Shown piece after piece: positions 60,173-63,056 of a stretch of DNA of 63,056 nt (positions are counted from its first letter, which is position 1; the number at the start of each line of letters is the position of its first letter). The translations under genes were made by a program, and so were the position numbers. The stretch covers positions 1 to 63,056 of the forward strand of contig NZ_KB905576.1 of assembly GCF_000380965.1 (NCBI RefSeq). Direction: 5' to 3'. The notes under the pieces were generated by a model. The model made no database searches, was not told the origin of the DNA, and worked only from the letters and a program-made list of their open reading frames with translations. The DNA is from Paenibacillus ginsengihumi DSM 21568 (GTDB taxonomy: Bacteria; Bacillota; Bacilli; Paenibacillales; NBRC-103111).

Positions 60173-60541
60173 GTCCCAACGAGGGCGGAATAGCGGGTCG
60201 GCGCCAAGGCGAAAGCGTTAAGCGGCACCGCGTCCGGCACGAAACAGGCTGTGATCTGTCAGACTGCCGGCCGAGGGGGCCAAATCACAGCAGGCAGCGC
60301 TCCGCTTGAGGGGACTGCCTGCTGCCGTTGCCGCTGGCCTGCTGGCGGTTCCGATTCCGGTTCGTCATCTCGCATGGATGCCGCTATGGCTTTGCTTAAC
60401 ATCGCATGATCTCGATGCACCGCGCACGGTTCCTGCAGGCAAAGATGGCGCGGCATGAGTGTGGTTGACCGCAAAACCGCGCGCCGGGAGTCGCCGCTGG
60501 GACGCGCGCGGCGAAATCCGGATTTTGCCTGATCGGTCCCG

Positions 60542-61396
60542 TCACTCCCGCGCCAGCATCGCTTGCTTCCAGGCTTCGTGCTGCCGCTGAACTTTGCTCC
60601 ACAGTTCGTCCCGTTCCAGACGGCTGTACGCAGCAAGACGCTCTCCGAAAATATCCGTGAGCACGTCGAACCACTGCGATTTGGCGGAAACCTCCGTCTT
60701 CACGATCCCGTCTGCCTCCCGCCGGCTCCAAATGCAGCCTCTCAATTCATTGCTTCCGTTGGCGTGCCGCTGTCGGATCAAAAACAGACGCACCCAGGGC
60801 GAGTCGGGAGAGCGGCTGTACACCTCGTGCTGCGGAGCGAACACTCCCATATCGGTCACGATCTCAGGCGCCACATCGACTCCGACGGAAGCGCCGAGCG
60901 GGTCGTGAACCAGACGCCACCCGTTCTCCGCGACGCCGGAGGCGGTGACCTGGTACACAAACGGGCCTTGCCGATACTCTCCCTCCCGCAGCGGCAAAGG
61001 CTCGTAGGGCATATCTCCGAGTCCCACGTCGATGATCCACCGTTCATTATCCAGGAGAACCGTCAAGCCGATATGAAACGAATTGACCCGCGGCTCTTCC
61101 CCGTGGGGCTGAACACCGGCGCGGTGCCAGAACACCTTGTACCCTAGCGAGCGCAGAAGCTCGCTGAAGGCACCGTTCAAGTGAAAGCAATAGCCGCTTC
61201 TTCCGCTCAGAATCAGCTGGACGGATGTGTCTATGTCAATGGAAGCGGTCTTGCCGGCAAAAATATCGAGCGTTTGCCAAGGGATGCGTTCGACATGAGC
61301 CCGATGAAGCTCGAACAAGTACGACTTCGTCGGAGGCTTCAAGTCGGCGATGCCTAATCGTTGCAAATAAGCCTTGATTTCTGTATGGGTCAGCAT
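60542..61396 (-). CDS. nat: Arylamine N-acetyltransferase
   Basis: 284 aa. It acetylates arylamines and hydrazines from acetyl-CoA through a Cys-His-Asp triad: Cys70 in RSGYCFHLN (usual family reading RGGYCFE.N), His in NSFHIGLTV (about 109) and Asp in IIDVGLGDMPYEPL (about 124). The N-terminal YLQRLGI and HRAHVERIPWQTLDIF are typical. ATG at 61396 is preferred over an in-frame GTG at 61405, which lies inside the aggag ribosome site. It stands alone, convergent with the SigB region. Confidence 0.92.
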   Translation of the reverse strand: MLTHTEIKAYLQRLGIADLKPPTKSYLFELHRAHVERIPWQTLDIFAGKTASIDIDTSVQLILSGRSGYCFHLNGAFSELLRSLGYKVFWHRAGVQPHGEEPRVNSFHIGLTVLLDNERWIIDVGLGDMPYEPLPLREGEYRQGPFVYQVTASGVAENGWRLVHDPLGASVGVDVAPEIVTDMGVFAPQHEVYSRSPDSPWVRLFLIRQRHANGSNELRGCIWSRREADGIVKTEVSAKSQWFDVLTDIFGERLAAYSRLERDELWSKVQRQHEAWKQAMLARE

Positions 61397-61464
61397 GGGC
61401 TTCACTCCTGTTCCGATGCTTTTGTTGTGCGTGGCAATGAAAATAAAGTAGGAAACGATAATAT

Positions 61465-61480
61465 GTTACCATATGGTCAC
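61465..61480. promoter_or_regulatory. Candidate operator upstream of the N-acetyltransferase gene
   Basis: gttaccatatggtcac is palindromic at 14 of 16 positions, lying about 70 bp before the start in an A/T-rich stretch with tattat and ttaata boxes (leftward). MarR-like in style, but no regulator gene is adjacent. Confidence 0.4.
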
Positions 61481-61500
61481 ATATTAATAATAATGGATCC

Positions 61501-61824
61501 GCCGCCGTGCTGTTAACAGCTGGCGGCTTGGTTTCCCGTCGGCAGTGGTCGTACCGCCGCCGACGGGAAGCGGGCGTTTCTGCTTGCTGCTATCGGCTGG
61601 CGAATTGGGCGGCGCTTTTGACCGCATCGTCAGCTGCGGCAGCTCCTGCCGGGTTATCCCGGTCCGAAGGCACAGACGAAGGAAGCGGCCATCGTCGGCA
61701 TCGCCGCCTGCGCCAAAGGCCGCCGCCTGCCCCTTGCGCAGTCCGGCGGTGGAGCAACCTGCCGGAGAGCAGCGAGCACGTCCCGGCGCCCGGAGCTGCG
61801 CAGGCAGGCGGTGGCCGGCTGGGC
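61501..61824. other. Non-coding stretch with two large hairpins
   Basis: 61501-61527 (gccgcc...gctgttaacagc...ggcggc) and 61533-61569 (ttcccgtcggc/gccgacgggaa) form adjacent strong hairpins about 260 bp past the stop of the leftward TIMP-like gene. No supported gene. The open frames here are G/C artefacts. Confidence 0.5.
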
Positions 61825-62403
61825 CTACGGCTTGCCCTTCAGCCGCCGGATGACCAGCAGCGCGGCCACGGCAATCATAATGACCGCAGCCAGGCCGATG
61901 GCGATCCGGGTGAGCGGCCCCTGCTCTTTCGGCGGCAGCGGGGTAGGCGGAGAAGGCTGGGCCAACCGGTTCAGCTCGGCGATCTCGGCCTGCGCCTGCG
62001 TTTCCTTCAGGTTGCCGCTGCACAGACTCGTGTGCAGCGTCCCGTCCTGATCCGTATTGGCATAGATCAGATAGGTCTGTCTTTGGCTGAAGCTGAAGCC
62101 GCAGGAGGCCGGGTCCCCGTCGATGCTGTAGACGAGCTGTTTGGGCCCGAGCGTGCCTTTCCACACTTTTTGCACTTCAAAGGTGTAGCCCCGCAGCCGG
62201 CCGTAATCGGCTTTCTTGGCCAGCGTATCTTTGCTGACGGCTTTGCCGAGGAACACCGCCTGCGATTGGCTCAGTTTCCCGGTGACGCCGCCTTGCTCTG
62301 CGCAGCTGCATCCATAGGCCGGCGCCGGATGCAGCAGGGAAGGCAGCAGTGTGCCGAGCAGCAGCACCATACTGATTGATAGCGTTTTCAAATATCTCGA
62401 CAT
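61825..62403 (-). CDS. TIMP/NTR-like secreted protein with C-terminal membrane anchor
   Basis: 192 aa. A signal peptide ends at about AYG, so the mature protein would begin Cys-Ser-Cys (CSCAEQGG, Cys32), as tissue inhibitors of metalloproteinases do. The OB-fold-like core has SQAVFLGKAVS, YTFEVQKVWKG, DPASCGFSF, TYLIYAN and LHTSLCSGN with paired Cys. A Pro-rich linker and a C-terminal helix (IAIGLAAVIMIAVAALLVI) with a basic tail anchor it. Bacterial members are of unknown role. ATG at 62403 follows aggagg. Confidence 0.82.
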   Translation of the reverse strand: MSRYLKTLSISMVLLLGTLLPSLLHPAPAYGCSCAEQGGVTGKLSQSQAVFLGKAVSKDTLAKKADYGRLRGYTFEVQKVWKGTLGPKQLVYSIDGDPASCGFSFSQRQTYLIYANTDQDGTLHTSLCSGNLKETQAQAEIAELNRLAQPSPPTPLPPKEQGPLTRIAIGLAAVIMIAVAALLVIRRLKGKP

Positions 62404-62593
62404 TACTAGCCTCCTATCGTACCCTGGCCGGCAGCCCTATTGGTGGTAAGGGCAAGAGAAGGAGAGCTGCCGACCGGCGGAGAATGTTGCATGCATTTAA
62501 TCAATATACGCGGCACGAAGCTAAAAAGTTTCACTCTGCGCATAGAAAAGCTTGGGAACAGGCTCAGAACGCTTGGGGCGGCGGATTACGCTG

Positions 62594-62890
62594 AATTTTC
62601 AAGATAGCCCCCCATGCGGCTTGCGCAGCACCATCAGAAGGATGAAAATGTGCCGCGAACCTTGGGCTATTTTCAAGATAGACGCCCATGCCGCTGGGGC
62701 AGCACCATCAGATGATGAAAATGAGCAGCGAACCTTGGGCTATTTTCAAGATAGACGCCCATGCCGCTGGTGCAGCACCATCAGATGATGAAAATGAGCA
62801 GCGAACCTTGGGCTATTTTCAAGATAGACGCCCATGCCGCTTGCACGGCACTATCAGATGGTGAAAATGGTCAGCGGGCCCGGGGCTATT
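62594..62890 (+). repeat. Four tandem 73-bp units
   Basis: Units start near 62594, 62668, 62741 and 62814. Each begins attttcaagatag(a)cgcccatg and contains catcagatgatgaaaat, so attttca...tgaaaat can pair. The opening phrase is the 3' arm of hairpin 2 of the composite repeat, so this looks like local amplification of part of that element. Confidence 0.9.
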
Positions 62891-62899
62891 TCCACGAGA

Positions 62900-63041
62900 G
62901 CCAGCAAATGTTGTATTTTGTACAACAAAAATGGGGGGATAACCCCTATTTGCGGCTCAATGTTGTAAAAAGTGCAACAATTTGGGCGATATTCCCGGAT
63001 TTGAAGCCAACCGCCCCTAAATTGTTGCACAAAATACAACA
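62900..63041 (+). repeat. Composite dispersed repeat, copy 6 (dyad array), cut by the window end
   Basis: Dyads at 62909 (tgttgta-ttttg-tacaaca), 62961 (tgttgta-aaaag-tgcaaca) and 63023 (tgttgca-caaaa-tacaaca), spaced 52 and 62 bp, the same as copy 1. A fourth would be expected near 63075, outside the window. The spacers also match copy 1 (gggcgatattcccgg). Confidence 0.85.
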
Positions 63042-63056
63042 TTCTCCTTCTTCTGG

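Noticed and set aside
59528..60240. Long minus-strand ORFs of 138-169 codons with repeated Pro/Ser/Arg phrases
   Set aside because: They come from the 35/36-bp tandem array staying open in several frames; no start signals and no conserved domain.
61484..62379. ORFs of 226 and 290 codons across and beside the TIMP-like gene
   Set aside because: Frame shadows of that gene plus G/C-rich non-coding DNA with hairpins.
59714..62890. Tandem arrays as CRISPR loci
   Set aside because: Units are contiguous without unique spacers, and no cas genes are present.

Overview
The window looks like a chromosomal segment of a GC-rich, Gram-positive, endospore-former-like bacterium, most likely Paenibacillaceae (Paenibacillus, Cohnella or a relative). 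The evidence is strong AGGAGG-type ribosome sites, a Bacillus-type 23S-5S rRNA end, PurR boxes plus a guanine riboswitch before a complete pur operon, a ydaO-type c-di-AMP riboswitch, LplB/LplC-type sugar permeases, a YwbI-LrgAB module and an RsbW-SigB pair. Genus assignment is inference.

Layout. 1-860: end of an rRNA operon (23S tail, 5S, terminator), then a composite intergenic repeat. 1.4-10.9 kb: a sigma-54 alcohol/aldehyde oxidation region with an AcoR-like activator, zinc alcohol dehydrogenase, iron alcohol dehydrogenase with its own sensor kinase and NtrC-type regulator, aldehyde dehydrogenase and a DUF779 protein. Three -24/-12 promoters are readable. 11-13 kb: a 3D-domain cell-wall protein behind a c-di-AMP riboswitch, and a DUF6483-like protein. 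13.1-27.4 kb: purEKBCSQLFMN-(AICAR transformylase)-(IMP cyclohydrolase)-D, in which the usual bifunctional purH is replaced by two separate genes. 27.4-30.3 kb: modAB and a divergent HTH/PBP regulator. 30.7-34.9 kb: a Fur-controlled ferric siderophore importer. 35-40.4 kb: a Gln-rich coiled-coil protein, an AraC regulator and an oligosaccharide ABC importer. 40.5-47.5 kb: Rrf2 regulator, thioredoxin, a frameshifted LigB-type dioxygenase, a sugar isomerase-like TIM barrel, an IS110 remnant, a YerB-like lipoprotein, and a GntR regulator with galactonate dehydratase. 47.8-50.5 kb: LrgAB and a YwbI/CidR-type LysR regulator. 50.6-55.9 kb: a tightly overlapping cassette of ABC ATPase, permease fused to an apparently inactive M1-peptidase-like ectodomain, ECF sigma factor, six-helix membrane protein and a second ABC ATPase. 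56-63 kb: sodium-dependent transporter, RsbW-like/SigB pair, arylamine N-acetyltransferase, a TIMP/NTR-like membrane-anchored protein, and large intergenic repeats.

The most unusual signal is a composite dispersed repeat found at about 0.5, 13.5, 44.1, 49.0, 57.6 and 62.9 kb, always in the same orientation. It has two hairpins whose stems show compensating changes between copies, followed by up to four 19-bp dyads (TGTTGYA-N5-TRCAACA). The dyads start about 52, 62 and 52 bp apart, close to whole helical turns. Two copies are followed by a separate 150-bp element with inverted ends. Other candidates for follow-up are the ECF/ABC/M1-like cassette, the split purH and the degenerate RsbW.
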